This document shows, in pieces, positions 37,241 through 45,606 of a DNA stretch of 64,000 nucleotides. Source of the stretch: DATAOG01 sp963798075 (lineage in GTDB: Bacteria; Pseudomonadota; Alphaproteobacteria; Geminicoccales; Geminicoccaceae); the NCBI GenBank assembly GCA_963798075.1, contig CAWCRU010000018.1, positions 62,001 through 126,000 on the forward strand. The letters run 5' to 3'. Under the pieces are notes generated by a model. That model was given only the letters and a program-made list of their open reading frames with translations, was not told where the DNA came from and ran no database searches. Numbering within the stretch: the stretch's first letter is position 1; each line of letters begins with the position of its first letter. The translations under genes were made by a program, and so were the position numbers.

Positions 37241-38992
37241 CTACGCGCCGGTTGACAATCCGCCCTCACTCGGTGGCGGGCGGGGGTCGGTGCGCGCCGC
37301 CAGCGCCTCGGCGAGGCGCAGCTTGCGGAACGCGTTGGTGATCGGGTAGCGGCGGTCGCGGCCGAACGCCTTGCGCGTGATCTTGACGCCTGGCGGCGCC
37401 TGGCGGCGCTTGTACTCGGCGAGGTCGAGCAAGTCCGATACCTTGCGGACCACGGCCGGGTCGTAGCCTTTGGCGACCAGGTCGCGCGCCGCGAGATCCT
37501 GCTCGACCAGGCCCTGCAGGATCTGGTCGAGCACATCGTAAGGCGGCAGGCTGTCCTGGTCGGTCTGGTTGGCGCGCAATTCGGCCGACGGCGGCTTGGT
37601 GATGATCCGCTCCGGGATCACCCGGCCGGCTGGCCCCCGGGCCCAGACCGGATGCTGCTGGTTGCGCCAGTTGGAGAGCGCGAACACCATGGTCTTGTAG
37701 ACGTCCTTGAGCACCGAGTAGCCGCCGCACATGTCGCCGTAGAGGGTGGCGTAGCCGACCGACATCTCGGACTTGTTGCCCGTCGTCAGCACCATGGAGC
37801 CGAGCTTGTTCGAGATCGCCATCAAGATCACGCCGCGAATCCGCGCCTGCAGGTTCTCCTCGGTGATGTCCGGCGCGCGGCCGGCGAACAGCGGCTCGAG
37901 CATGGTGGAAAAGCCCGCGACCGCGGGCTCGATCGGCACGCGATCGAGGCGGATGCCGAGCGCGTCCGCGACCGCCGCGGCATCCTCGGTGCTGACCGAC
38001 GAGGTGTAGCGCGACGGCATCATCACCGCCTGCACCCGCGCCGGCCCCAGCGCATCGACCGCGACCGCGGCCGAGAGCGCCGAATCGATGCCGCCCGAGA
38101 GCCCGAGCACGACCCCCGGAAAACGGTTCTTGTCGACGTAGTCGGCAAGCCCCAGGCACATCGCGCGGTAGATCGCCTCGAGCTCGGCCAAGGGCGGCGC
38201 GATCTCGCCCTCGACGCAGCGCCAGACCTCGTCCTCGGCCCGCTGCCAGCGCGTGAGCAGCAGCTGCTCCTCGAACGCCCGCGCCTGGGCGGCGAGGTGG
38301 CGGTCGGCATTGAGCACGAAGGAGGCGCCATCGAACACCAGCTCGTCCTGACCGCCGACCTGGTTGCAGTAGATCAGCGGCAGGCCGGTCTCGGTCACGC
38401 GGGCGACCGCGAGGTTGAGGCGGACGTCCGGCTTGTCGTGCTCGAACGGCGAGCCGTTGGGCACGATCAGGATCTCGGCGCCGGACTCCTGGAGCGCCTC
38501 GGCGACCTCCTCAGTCCACATGTCCTCGCAGACCATGCCGCCGATCCGGAGCTGGCCCAGGCCCGGCAGCGGAAACGCCATCGGCCCGGGGACCGGGCCC
38601 TGGGCGAACACGCGTTTCTCGTCGAAAACGCCATAGTTGGGCAGATCGTATTTGTAGCGCGCTGTCGCGAGCTGCCCGCCCATCAGCAGCAGCATGGCGT
38701 TGTAGAGCTTGCCCTGATCGACCCAGGGCGTGCCCAGGATCACGGCCGGCCCGCCGTCGCCGGTGTCCGCGGCCAGGGCGAGCGCGGCGGCGCGCGCGGC
38801 ATCCTGCAGTGCTGGCTTGAGCACGAGGTCCTCGGGCGGATAGCCGACCAGCACGAGCTCCGAGAACACCACCAGATCGGCGCCCGCGGCCGCCGCCTGC
38901 CGGCGATACTCCCGGAGCCGCTCGAGGTTGTTCTCGACGTCGCCGACGGTGGGGTTGGTCTGGGCGATCGCGATCGTCAGTTGGGCGCGCAC
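37241..38992 (-). CDS. nadE: Glutamine-dependent NAD+ synthase
   Basis: 583 residues with two domains. The N-terminal nitrilase-type glutaminase (1-270) has catalytic Glu in FSELVLVGYPPEDLV, Lys in YKYDLPNYGVFDEKR and Cys in GGMVCEDMW. The C-terminal synthetase has the PP-loop LGLSGGIDSALSAAVAVDALG near 300 and GNKSEMSVGYATLYGDMCGGY near 405. It makes NAD from deamido-NAD using glutamine-derived ammonia and ATP. The gene is monocistronic by its spacing; the Phd/RelE pair 40 bases downstream is unrelated. Confidence 0.95.
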   Translation of the reverse strand: MRAQLTIAIAQTNPTVGDVENNLERLREYRRQAAAAGADLVVFSELVLVGYPPEDLVLKPALQDAARAAALALAADTGDGGPAVILGTPWVDQGKLYNAMLLLMGGQLATARYKYDLPNYGVFDEKRVFAQGPVPGPMAFPLPGLGQLRIGGMVCEDMWTEEVAEALQESGAEILIVPNGSPFEHDKPDVRLNLAVARVTETGLPLIYCNQVGGQDELVFDGASFVLNADRHLAAQARAFEEQLLLTRWQRAEDEVWRCVEGEIAPPLAELEAIYRAMCLGLADYVDKNRFPGVVLGLSGGIDSALSAAVAVDALGPARVQAVMMPSRYTSSVSTEDAAAVADALGIRLDRVPIEPAVAGFSTMLEPLFAGRAPDITEENLQARIRGVILMAISNKLGSMVLTTGNKSEMSVGYATLYGDMCGGYSVLKDVYKTMVFALSNWRNQQHPVWARGPAGRVIPERIITKPPSAELRANQTDQDSLPPYDVLDQILQGLVEQDLAARDLVAKGYDPAVVRKVSDLLDLAEYKRRQAPPGVKITRKAFGRDRRYPITNAFRKLRLAEALAARTDPRPPPSEGGLSTGA

Positions 38993-39347
38993 GGCGGCTC
39001 GGGCTCCTCGCTCCGGCAGGCAGGCGCAAGCCCGCCCCGCTCAGATATAGCCCGCGGCCGCCCGGCCATCTAGCGTCGCGAGCGGCGTCCCGATGCCCGG
39101 GCGGCAGCGCTGCACCTTTGGCGGGCCGCCGCCACCCCTTCCCGCACTCCGCGAGCCTGCCGGTATCGCTCGCGCGTCTGGAGATTTCCCTAAATTCGCG
39201 AATAAATCGCAAGTATTGTCATGCGTATTTGATAATCCACAATATTCGATGGGCTGGCGGCCGATTCGGGTTTCTTTGATCGGTCCAAGCTTCTATATTT
39301 CATAGTTGTCGTCAATTGCAATGTAGTTGCGATCAGGCGGGTGGTCC
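38993..39347. promoter_or_regulatory. Divergent control region between nadE and the exported cluster
   Basis: 355 bases, of which 39180-39345 is clearly A+T-richer than the surroundings. It contains the palindrome ATTCGCGAAT (39193-39202) and a TATATT (39294-39299) that could be a -10 for the plus-strand cluster, with a poor -35. No coding frame with normal codon use is seen. It probably contains promoters for both sides. Confidence 0.4.
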
Positions 39348-40055
39348 ATGTTTGTTGTGGCGATCGGGGATCGGTCGGCAACCGCGCGGACGACATCAAG
39401 GCGCGGCGCGGGTTTGGCCTTGGCGTTGTGGGTGGCGGGCCTGGCGGTGCCGGGCGCGGCGGCGGATCAGACCGCATCGCTGGATCAGCTGTCGACCACG
39501 CTCGCTGATCTCAAGCTCAGCCTGAGCAGCATGCGCCGGGATCTCGAAGCGATGCGGGCAACCCCTGCAGAGGGCGCTCTGCCGGCGCCGGAGGCTCGTT
39601 GCGCGGCGGCGCCGGCCGAGTTGCCGGGCGCGGGCGAGGCGGCGGCCCGCGAGGTGGCACGGCTGCGCAGCGAGCGGGCGACGCTCGAGGGCCGGATCGC
39701 CGAGCTCGAGGCGGCGATCAGGCAGGCGCGCACCAGCGAGGTGGTGGCCGACCTCGCCCGGCCCGCGCCGGCCTCGCCGATCGAGACCGCCGCGGCCGCC
39801 GAGCTCGATCCGCGGCCGGCGCGCGGGTCGGTCCTCAAGGTGGCCGCGCCCGCGCAACCTCCCGCAGCGGCCACTGCCGACGGCAGCGCCGATCTGCAGG
39901 TGCGGGCCGAGCTCGCGCTTGCCCAGCTCAAGATCGCCGAACTCGAGGAGAACCTGCAATCGACACGGGCCGGCCAGGCGGCGCTGGAGGCCGAGCTTGC
40001 CTCGCTACGGCTGCTGACCGACGCCAAGATCAAGCACTTCATGGGTTGGCGGTGA
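39348..40055 (+). CDS. Exported coiled-coil protein, hypothetical
   Basis: 235 residues from ATG 39348 (a TTG at 39327 adds seven). A long signal sequence (LALALWVAGLAVPGAAA, cleavage near 38) is followed by two predicted coiled coils: about 42-65 (LDQLSTTLADLKLSLSSMRRD) and about 96-130 (EVARLRSERATLEGRIAELE). A Pro/Ala-rich linker leads to a last coiled coil near 180-220 (LALAQLKIAELEENLQS, then LEAELASLRLL), ending KHFMGWR. No enzymatic motif. It precedes the TAXI binding protein by 70 bases and is probably in the same operon. It may be a periplasmic scaffold or spacer. The family is not recognised. Confidence 0.72.
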   Translation: MFVVAIGDRSATARTTSRRGAGLALALWVAGLAVPGAAADQTASLDQLSTTLADLKLSLSSMRRDLEAMRATPAEGALPAPEARCAAAPAELPGAGEAAAREVARLRSERATLEGRIAELEAAIRQARTSEVVADLARPAPASPIETAAAAELDPRPARGSVLKVAAPAQPPAAATADGSADLQVRAELALAQLKIAELEENLQSTRAGQAALEAELASLRLLTDAKIKHFMGWR

Positions 40056-40125
40056 TCAAGATACGATTTAGGTTGGCCGCCAGCATCTACTGTAGGTAGA
40101 ATACGCGCTCGCAGCATCGCGCGGA

Positions 40126-41097
40126 GTGAGGACATTGGCACGCATTCTTCTGCTTCTGTCGTTGCTGGCGGCGGCCCTCCAGGGGTCGGTCGCCGGCCAG
40201 GCGGCCGACATTCCCAAGCAGCGCCAGCTCGTCAACGGCGCGACCGTGGGCATCATCTCGGGCGGCATCACCGGCACCTATGTGCGCATCGCCTCCGATT
40301 TGGCCGACGCCTTCGACGAGGGCTACCAGCTCCGCGTCGTGCCGGTGATCGGCAAGGGTTCGGTGCGCAACATCGAGGACCTCCTGCTGCTGCGCGGGAT
40401 CGACATCGCGATCGTCCAGTCCGATGTCCTCGACTTCTACAAGCGCGCGAACCTCTATCCGGGCATCGAGGACAAGGTCGCCTACATCGCCAGGCTCTAT
40501 GACGAGGAGGTCCATCTGCTGGCGCGGGCGCCCTTCGCCGCGGTCGACGACCTGCGCGGCCGCCGGGTGAATTTCGGCACCGAGGGCAGCGGCACCTTCA
40601 TGACCGCGGGCATCATCTTCGACGAGCTCGGGGTCGACGTCCAGGCGACGACCTTCCCCGAGCCCGAGGCGCTGGCCAAGCTGCGCGCCGGCGAGATCGA
40701 CGCGCTGGTGTTCGTGGGCGGTCAGCCGCTCGCGCTGGTGGCCCAGATCGAGGCCGATTCCGGCCTCAAGCTGCTGCCGATCCCCAAGGACCGCGTGCAC
40801 GGCAGCTATCTCGCCGGCACGCTGTCGGCCGCCTCCTATCCGCATCTGATCGCGCCCGGGCAAACCGTGCCGACGCTTGCGGTCGGGGCGGTGATGGCGG
40901 CCTACGACTGGCCCGCGGCCAACCCGCGCAGCGCCAACGTCAAGCGCTTCGTCGACCACTTCTTCGCCGACTTCGACCGCCTCAAGCAGGCGCCCTACCA
41001 CCCCAAATGGCAGGAGGTCGACATCCGGGCGCCGCTGCCGGGCTGGCACCGCCTGGCCGCGGCAAGCACCGACCTCGATCAGCTCGAGAAGCGCTAG
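40126..41097 (+). CDS. TAXI family TRAP transporter solute-binding protein, without membrane subunits nearby
   Basis: 323 residues with a signal peptide (LARILLLLSLLAAALQGSVAG). The TAXI signature is present: GIISGGITGTYVRIASDLADAF near 42, VIGKGSVRNIEDLLLLRGIDIAIVQ near 76, and GRRVNFGTEGSGTF near 145. Usually TAXI proteins feed a fused DctQM membrane protein encoded next door, but no such gene occurs here. The start could also be TTG 40135. Substrates of this family are mostly C4-dicarboxylates, glutamate or other acids. Encoded between a coiled-coil protein and a Calx-beta protein, it may act as a sensor or ligand-binding module rather than a transporter part. That role is inference. Confidence 0.87.
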   Translation: MRTLARILLLLSLLAAALQGSVAGQAADIPKQRQLVNGATVGIISGGITGTYVRIASDLADAFDEGYQLRVVPVIGKGSVRNIEDLLLLRGIDIAIVQSDVLDFYKRANLYPGIEDKVAYIARLYDEEVHLLARAPFAAVDDLRGRRVNFGTEGSGTFMTAGIIFDELGVDVQATTFPEPEALAKLRAGEIDALVFVGGQPLALVAQIEADSGLKLLPIPKDRVHGSYLAGTLSAASYPHLIAPGQTVPTLAVGAVMAAYDWPAANPRSANVKRFVDHFFADFDRLKQAPYHPKWQEVDIRAPLPGWHRLAAASTDLDQLEKR

Positions 41098-41107
41098 CCC
41101 CGGCCCG

Positions 41108-41939
41108 ATGACCGCCATGTCCAGGCTCGCTCTCGTCGTCGCCCTCGCGCTGGCCGGCTGGGGCTTCGCGCTGCCGGCGCTGGCCGCGAGCTTCGTGCTC
41201 GAGGGCGGCGAGACGATCGAGGGCGCGATCGTCGAGGCGAACCGCAATACCATCATCATCCGCCGCGACGCGGGCGGCATGCGCCAGATCCCGCTCGCCC
41301 GGCTGCAGCGGGTCCGGATCACGACCGCCGATGGCGAGACCCTCGCCGGCGCGTTCCGCGGCTGGCAGGACGGGCGCACCGCGATCGCGCTCGGCTCCGA
41401 GGTGGTCTGGATCGAGCATGACCGGCTGCTGGCGCGGCCACCCTCGGTCACGGCCCGCTCTGGCCCCGCCCGTTCTGGCCCCGCCCGTTCTGGTCCAAGA
41501 CGGCCCGCCCGCTTCGGCCCCGCCCGCGCCCGCGGCGCCGGCTGCTGCCGCGCCCGCGGCCGGGCCACAGCCGGCCGCGGCGTCCGGAGCGTTGCCGGCG
41601 CGCGACCTGCCGGTCGTGACGGTCAAGACCCGACCGGACGACGTCACCGGCAAGAGCGGCGAGATCGTGTTCACCGTCGAGCTGTCGCGGCCGATCGACG
41701 ACCTTTTGGTCCTGATCTACTCGACCGTCGACGGCGGCGCCCACGCCGGCACCGACTACACCGCCCTGCAAGGCATCCTGACCCTGCCGGCGGGCGCTGT
41801 CCGCAGCGAGATCCGGACCGCGGTCGCTGCCGGCGACCATGGCGGCGACAAGGACTTCAGTCTGTTCGTCGCCGCCAATCCGGATCTGGCGACCGTCGCG
41901 CAGCCGTGGACGGAGGTCACGATCCACGCCGACGACTGA
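41108..41939 (+). CDS. Exported protein with a Calx-beta-like domain, frame broken by one extra base
   Basis: Signal peptide (ALVVALALAGWGFALPALAA) and a first domain of about 90 residues (SFVLEGGETIEGAIVEANRN, then IPLARLQRVRITTADGETL) with an SH3- or LSm-like strand pattern. Then comes a Pro/Ala linker of 60 residues containing a tandem 15-base repeat (41461-41475, 41476-41490) that codes for LAPPV twice. The frame moves by one base near 41440-41455. The C-terminal domain (about 175-275) with GEIVFTVELSRPIDDLLVLIY, GTDYTALQGILTLPAGA and DKDFSLFVAANPD is Calx-beta-like and lacks obvious Ca-binding Asp clusters. Ten bases after the TAXI gene, so co-transcribed. Likely periplasmic or surface-exposed. 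Confidence 0.7.
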
Positions 41940-41967
41940 GAGCGGCGGCGCCAGGCCTCGGACCGGC

Positions 41968-43221
41968 TCAGCCCGGCGTCGGCGTGCCGTCCCGCAGGTC
42001 GCGGGCAACGTCCATGACCTCGGCGATGTCGCTCACGAAGTGGGCATCCTTGAGCAGCTCGCGCGCCAGCAGCAGGGCCGGTCGCTCGCAGGCGGCCCGC
42101 CGCCCGCGATCCTCGATCTGCTCGAAATCGGCGGCGTGGCCGCGGCCGAGGGTCGCGCGGATGATCGTCGCCGCCGCGAAGCGCAGCGTGTCCTCGAAGA
42201 TCTTGCGCATGTACTCGCTCTGGGCGGTGCGCAGGGAGTCCGCGCCGCTGGCGCCCGCGAACAGCCCCAAAGGATAGGCGTCGCCCGCGTGCGCGCTCCG
42301 CCAGAGATCGAGGAAGCGGTCGTGGAAGCCGTGCCAGACCTGCTGCACGGTGCCCGCCAGCCAGCGCTCGTAGGCAGTCCGCGGCGCGTGGCTCGGGGCG
42401 TGGCCCGGCTGGCTGAAATAGCCGATCAGCAGATGCCCGATCAGGGTCCCGAGATCGAAGCCGATCGGGCCGAAGCTCGCGCAGACCGGGTCGATCACCT
42501 TGGTGTCGGTCTCGGTGACCAGCACCGAGCCGGTGTGCAGATTGCCGTGGATCAGCGCCTGCGGCAGGGCAAGGAAAGTCTGCTTGAGCACCGCGACCGC
42601 CCGCTTGAGCGCATCGTCGGCGCGGATCGTGCGCGCGAGATCGTCGAGCTCGGGCGTGGTCCAGCGGTTCTGGGGCGCCTCCAGATAGGGCTCGGTGAAC
42701 GCCAGATACTCGGTCACATGGCCGATCTCGGCGTTGGCGCAGAAAAACGCGATCCGCTCCTTCTTCTCGGCCGCGGGCATCGCGAGATCGGAGGTCCGAA
42801 ACAGGGTCTCGCCCAGAAACCTGCCGATCTGCTCGGCGAAGCGGGGATAGACGCCGGCCTTGATGATGCCGCGCCGCAGCGTGATGTGCGGACGCAGGCG
42901 CTCCAGGATCAGCAGCGACTGCTCGGAATCGTAGTGCAGGACGCGCGGCACGAGGCCTGAGGCGAAGCGGGCGTAGAGCGTCAGCGCCGCCTCCTCGAAG
43001 CCGGTGCGCTCGAGCGGCAGCTGCCAGCGGCCGCCGAGATCCTGGGTGCAGGGCAGCGCCTGCTTGATGCAGACCTCGCCGGCCGGCCCTTCGGCGGTGA
43101 ACACGGCGCCGAGCTCGCTCGCGGCGACCTTGTGGATCTGCCACAGCATCGGCCGGCTGCCGAGCCGGGCGGCGATCTCGGGCAGGCTCGCGAGATAGCT
43201 GCCGAGCCGGCTCTCGGTCAT
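41968..43221 (-). CDS. S-methyl-5-thioribose kinase (MtnK)-like protein with altered catalytic residues
   Basis: 417 residues from ATG 43221 (a GTG at 43254 is possible). The aminoglycoside-phosphotransferase-like fold is seen in CIKQALPCTQD (Lys of the ATP site), LRRGIIKAGVYPRFAEQIG and the MtnK-specific GPIGFDLGTLIGHLLIGYFSQ. In true MtnK the catalytic loop reads HGDLHTGS and the metal motif DPEFAFYGP. Here these are HGNLHTGS (Asp to Asn) and DPVCASFGP (Glu to Val). Both changes are direct from the sequence (GGC AAT in the first). The protein may therefore be a pseudokinase or have a changed chemistry. It is convergent with the exported cluster. No mtnA or other methionine salvage gene is next to it. 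Confidence 0.82.
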   Translation of the reverse strand: MTESRLGSYLASLPEIAARLGSRPMLWQIHKVAASELGAVFTAEGPAGEVCIKQALPCTQDLGGRWQLPLERTGFEEAALTLYARFASGLVPRVLHYDSEQSLLILERLRPHITLRRGIIKAGVYPRFAEQIGRFLGETLFRTSDLAMPAAEKKERIAFFCANAEIGHVTEYLAFTEPYLEAPQNRWTTPELDDLARTIRADDALKRAVAVLKQTFLALPQALIHGNLHTGSVLVTETDTKVIDPVCASFGPIGFDLGTLIGHLLIGYFSQPGHAPSHAPRTAYERWLAGTVQQVWHGFHDRFLDLWRSAHAGDAYPLGLFAGASGADSLRTAQSEYMRKIFEDTLRFAAATIIRATLGRGHAADFEQIEDRGRRAACERPALLLARELLKDAHFVSDIAEVMDVARDLRDGTPTPG

Positions 43222-43467
43222 CTCGCGATAGGTCGTGGAGCTGTAGCTCAACACCTCGGGGATTCCATGCCGTGCGGCTGCCGGACGCTGCAATCGACAC
43301 CAAGCCCGGCCCCGAAGCAAGGCCAGGGGTCCGACTTTCTCGAGCTCAAAGCGGGATCCGTCCGCAAGGCGCAAACCGGCAGCCGTCCGACCGGGGTGAC
43401 GGGTTGCGCGCGGCCGGAGACGAACTCCTGCGGTGCGGGGGCGGGCATCGGGTCCGGGATCGCGTTC

Positions 43468-44007
43468 TCAGAACACCGGCTCGCGGAAATCGGGCCAATT
43501 CCTGTCCTTGTCCGAGATCTCGCTGAGCGGCAGGGGCCAGTCGATCGCGAACGCCGGGTCGTCGTGGCGGACCCCGCCCGCCGCCAGCGGCGCGTAGAAC
43601 GCCGAGATCAGATAGCCCACCTGGGTGTCGTCGCAGAGCGTCTGGAAGCCGTGCGCGAAGCCCGCGGGCACGTAGAGCTGGCGCTGATTGTCCGCGGTGA
43701 GCTCGAACCCCTGCCAGCGGCGATAGGTGGGGGAGTCCGGCCGCAGATCGATGATGACGTCCCAGATGCCGCCCTTCAGGCAGCGCACCACCTTGACCTC
43801 GCTGTGCGGCGGCCGCTGGAAATGCATGCCGCGCAGGGTTCCCCGCGCCACCGACTGGGAGGTGCTGTGCTGAACGAAGCCCGTCGTCAGCCCGTGATCG
43901 GCATAGGCCTGAACGCAGAACGTGCGCGCGAAGAAGCCGCGATGATCGCGCGCCGGATCGAGCTCGATCAGCCAGGCCCCGGCGAAGTCGGTCGTCTCAA
44001 AGCCCAT
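43468..44007 (-). CDS. rfbC: dTDP-4-dehydrorhamnose 3,5-epimerase (RfbC/RmlC) family protein
   Basis: 179 residues from ATG 44007, with GAGGAG seven bases upstream; the extension to 44088 is not needed. The cupin core has FFARTFCVQAYADHGL, then QHSTSQSVARGTLRGMHFQ with the catalytic His (GMHFQ), VKVVRCLKGGIWDVIIDLRP and LYVPAGFAHGFQTL, all RmlC features. The family epimerises C3 and C5 of dTDP-4-keto sugars for rhamnose or related deoxysugars. The other rml genes are not here, so it may act on another NDP-4-keto sugar made in this cluster. It is the most distal gene of the minus-strand group 43468-49851. Confidence 0.9.
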   Translation of the reverse strand: MGFETTDFAGAWLIELDPARDHRGFFARTFCVQAYADHGLTTGFVQHSTSQSVARGTLRGMHFQRPPHSEVKVVRCLKGGIWDVIIDLRPDSPTYRRWQGFELTADNQRQLYVPAGFAHGFQTLCDDTQVGYLISAFYAPLAAGGVRHDDPAFAIDWPLPLSEISDKDRNWPDFREPVF

Positions 44008-44214
44008 GGGCAGGCTCCTCGTCAGCGAGTTCAAAAGCTCGAGAAGGCGGTCTGCGGGCGCGTCCATGCGATCCAAACATCCGTCCAACCCGGGCCCTGC
44101 GAGCGGCAGCGCGCGGCCGGTTGCCTAGGACCTCAAGGTTCCGCTGTTGCAGGCGCGCCGCCAAGCCGGGCAAAAGGGGTAGCCGGGCGGGCAAGCGGTG
44201 CTCCTTGTCCCTCC

Positions 44215-45606
44215 TCAGCAGGGGGCAAGCTCGGGCGCGGAGACCCGGGCAGCGGCGCCGTCGTCGACGAGCAGCCCGCTTTCCTCGAGCAGGCGCGCGG
44301 CGCCTGCGACCACGGCGAACGGCAGCTTGGCCCGCTCGGCAATGTCGAGCAGCGAGTGCCGACCGTCGGCCAGATTGAGAATCCAAAGGAAGGCCATGCT
44401 CTTGGCCGCCCCCTCGCGGTCGCCGCCGAGGGCGTCGTAGAGACCGCGGCGACCGAGCTGCGCCTCGCATTTGGGCGTCGTGCTCCGCGGCCGCCAGTCG
44501 TGCTCGACGACCTCGAGCAGGCTCGCGATCATCCGATAGGAGGAGGCCAGATGCTGCGGCCGGATGAAGTCGAGATTGTCGGCAGAGGTATGGTATTGCG
44601 GGAAGGTGCCGAACTGGCTGCGCTGAAACAGGCCGACCGGCAGATTGAAGCCCGGCGAGCAGTACTGGCGCTCGTCATAGCCGTAGGGGAAGAAGTCGAG
44701 GATGGTCGGCGGCGGCCCGGCGTGTTGCAGGACATGCGTCATGGCGCGGTCGATGAAGGCATCGCCCTGCCGGCTCTTCTTGTAGGTCGGGCCGCCGGCA
44801 TCGCCGACGCAGGAAAGCACGAGGCCGTGCCGGATGCGCGCCGCCCGATGCTCGTTGCGCGCGAGCCACGCGATCGCGCCGATCGTGCCGGGCGCAAACA
44901 CGAAACGATAGCTGTAGCGGGTCCGCATGGGTGCCAGACGGGCCGCCAGATGGGTCAGCAGCGCCAGCGCCGAGCAATTGTCGTTGGCGAGCGAGGGATG
45001 GCAGATATGGGCGGAGAGCAGGAACTCCTCATCGCTGGCGCCAGGGTGCAGATACTCGCCGTAGGTCAGGGCGCCGGCGGCGAGGTCGGCATCGATCAGC
45101 ACCTCGTAGAGGCCATCCGGAAGCGCTGCCAGCTGCTCGTGGGCCATGCAGAAGCCCCAGCGCTCGGCGTAGTAGGAGGTCCGGTAGGGGATCAGGCCGG
45201 GCTGCTCGGGCAGCGTGAAGACGTGCTTCTTCAACTCCTCGAGCGGCAGCCGCGCATGCACCGGCAGGCTGTAGTTCAGGACGTGCAGATTGCAGTTGCG
45301 GAAGTCGACGATCCGCTCGCCCGCGGCATTCTTGATATAGGCGTCGCGAATCGTCCATTCGGGCGGCACCGTCCAGTCGAACAGCCGCGTGCCGCTCGGC
45401 ACCTCGTGGACCTCGAGGTCGATGTGGCGGCCGAGGTGGCCGAGCGTGCGGCGGACGCCGTCACCGGTGATGCTGCGACAGATCGGAAAGATCTCGGCCG
45501 CGAGCGCGAAGATCTCATCACCGATGCCGGCGTCATCGAGAAGGCCGCTTACCGGCGCGAACCCTGCCATCGACCGCTCCAGAAAACCGGCGCCGGCCAA
45601 AATCAC
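44215..45606 (-). CDS. DUF4910 domain protein, M28-like aminopeptidase with C-terminal winged helix
   Basis: 463 residues, start GTG 45606 overlapping the epimerase stop (GTGA). The N-terminal DUF2172-type region has ICRSITGDGVRRTLGHL. The peptidase-like core has SAHICHPSLANDNCSALALL (zinc-site His and Asp) and FPQYHTSADNLDFI (His, Asp). The C-terminal 90 residues look like a winged helix (LLDIAERAKLPFAVVAGAARLLEES). Proteins of this family are encoded in surface polysaccharide loci, with a metal-dependent (Zn) amidase- or aminopeptidase-like site kept here. It may trim an N-acyl or amino-acyl group from a sugar. The chemistry is inferred. Confidence 0.88.
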   Translation of the reverse strand: MILAGAGFLERSMAGFAPVSGLLDDAGIGDEIFALAAEIFPICRSITGDGVRRTLGHLGRHIDLEVHEVPSGTRLFDWTVPPEWTIRDAYIKNAAGERIVDFRNCNLHVLNYSLPVHARLPLEELKKHVFTLPEQPGLIPYRTSYYAERWGFCMAHEQLAALPDGLYEVLIDADLAAGALTYGEYLHPGASDEEFLLSAHICHPSLANDNCSALALLTHLAARLAPMRTRYSYRFVFAPGTIGAIAWLARNEHRAARIRHGLVLSCVGDAGGPTYKKSRQGDAFIDRAMTHVLQHAGPPPTILDFFPYGYDERQYCSPGFNLPVGLFQRSQFGTFPQYHTSADNLDFIRPQHLASSYRMIASLLEVVEHDWRPRSTTPKCEAQLGRRGLYDALGGDREGAAKSMAFLWILNLADGRHSLLDIAERAKLPFAVVAGAARLLEESGLLVDDGAAARVSAPELAPC

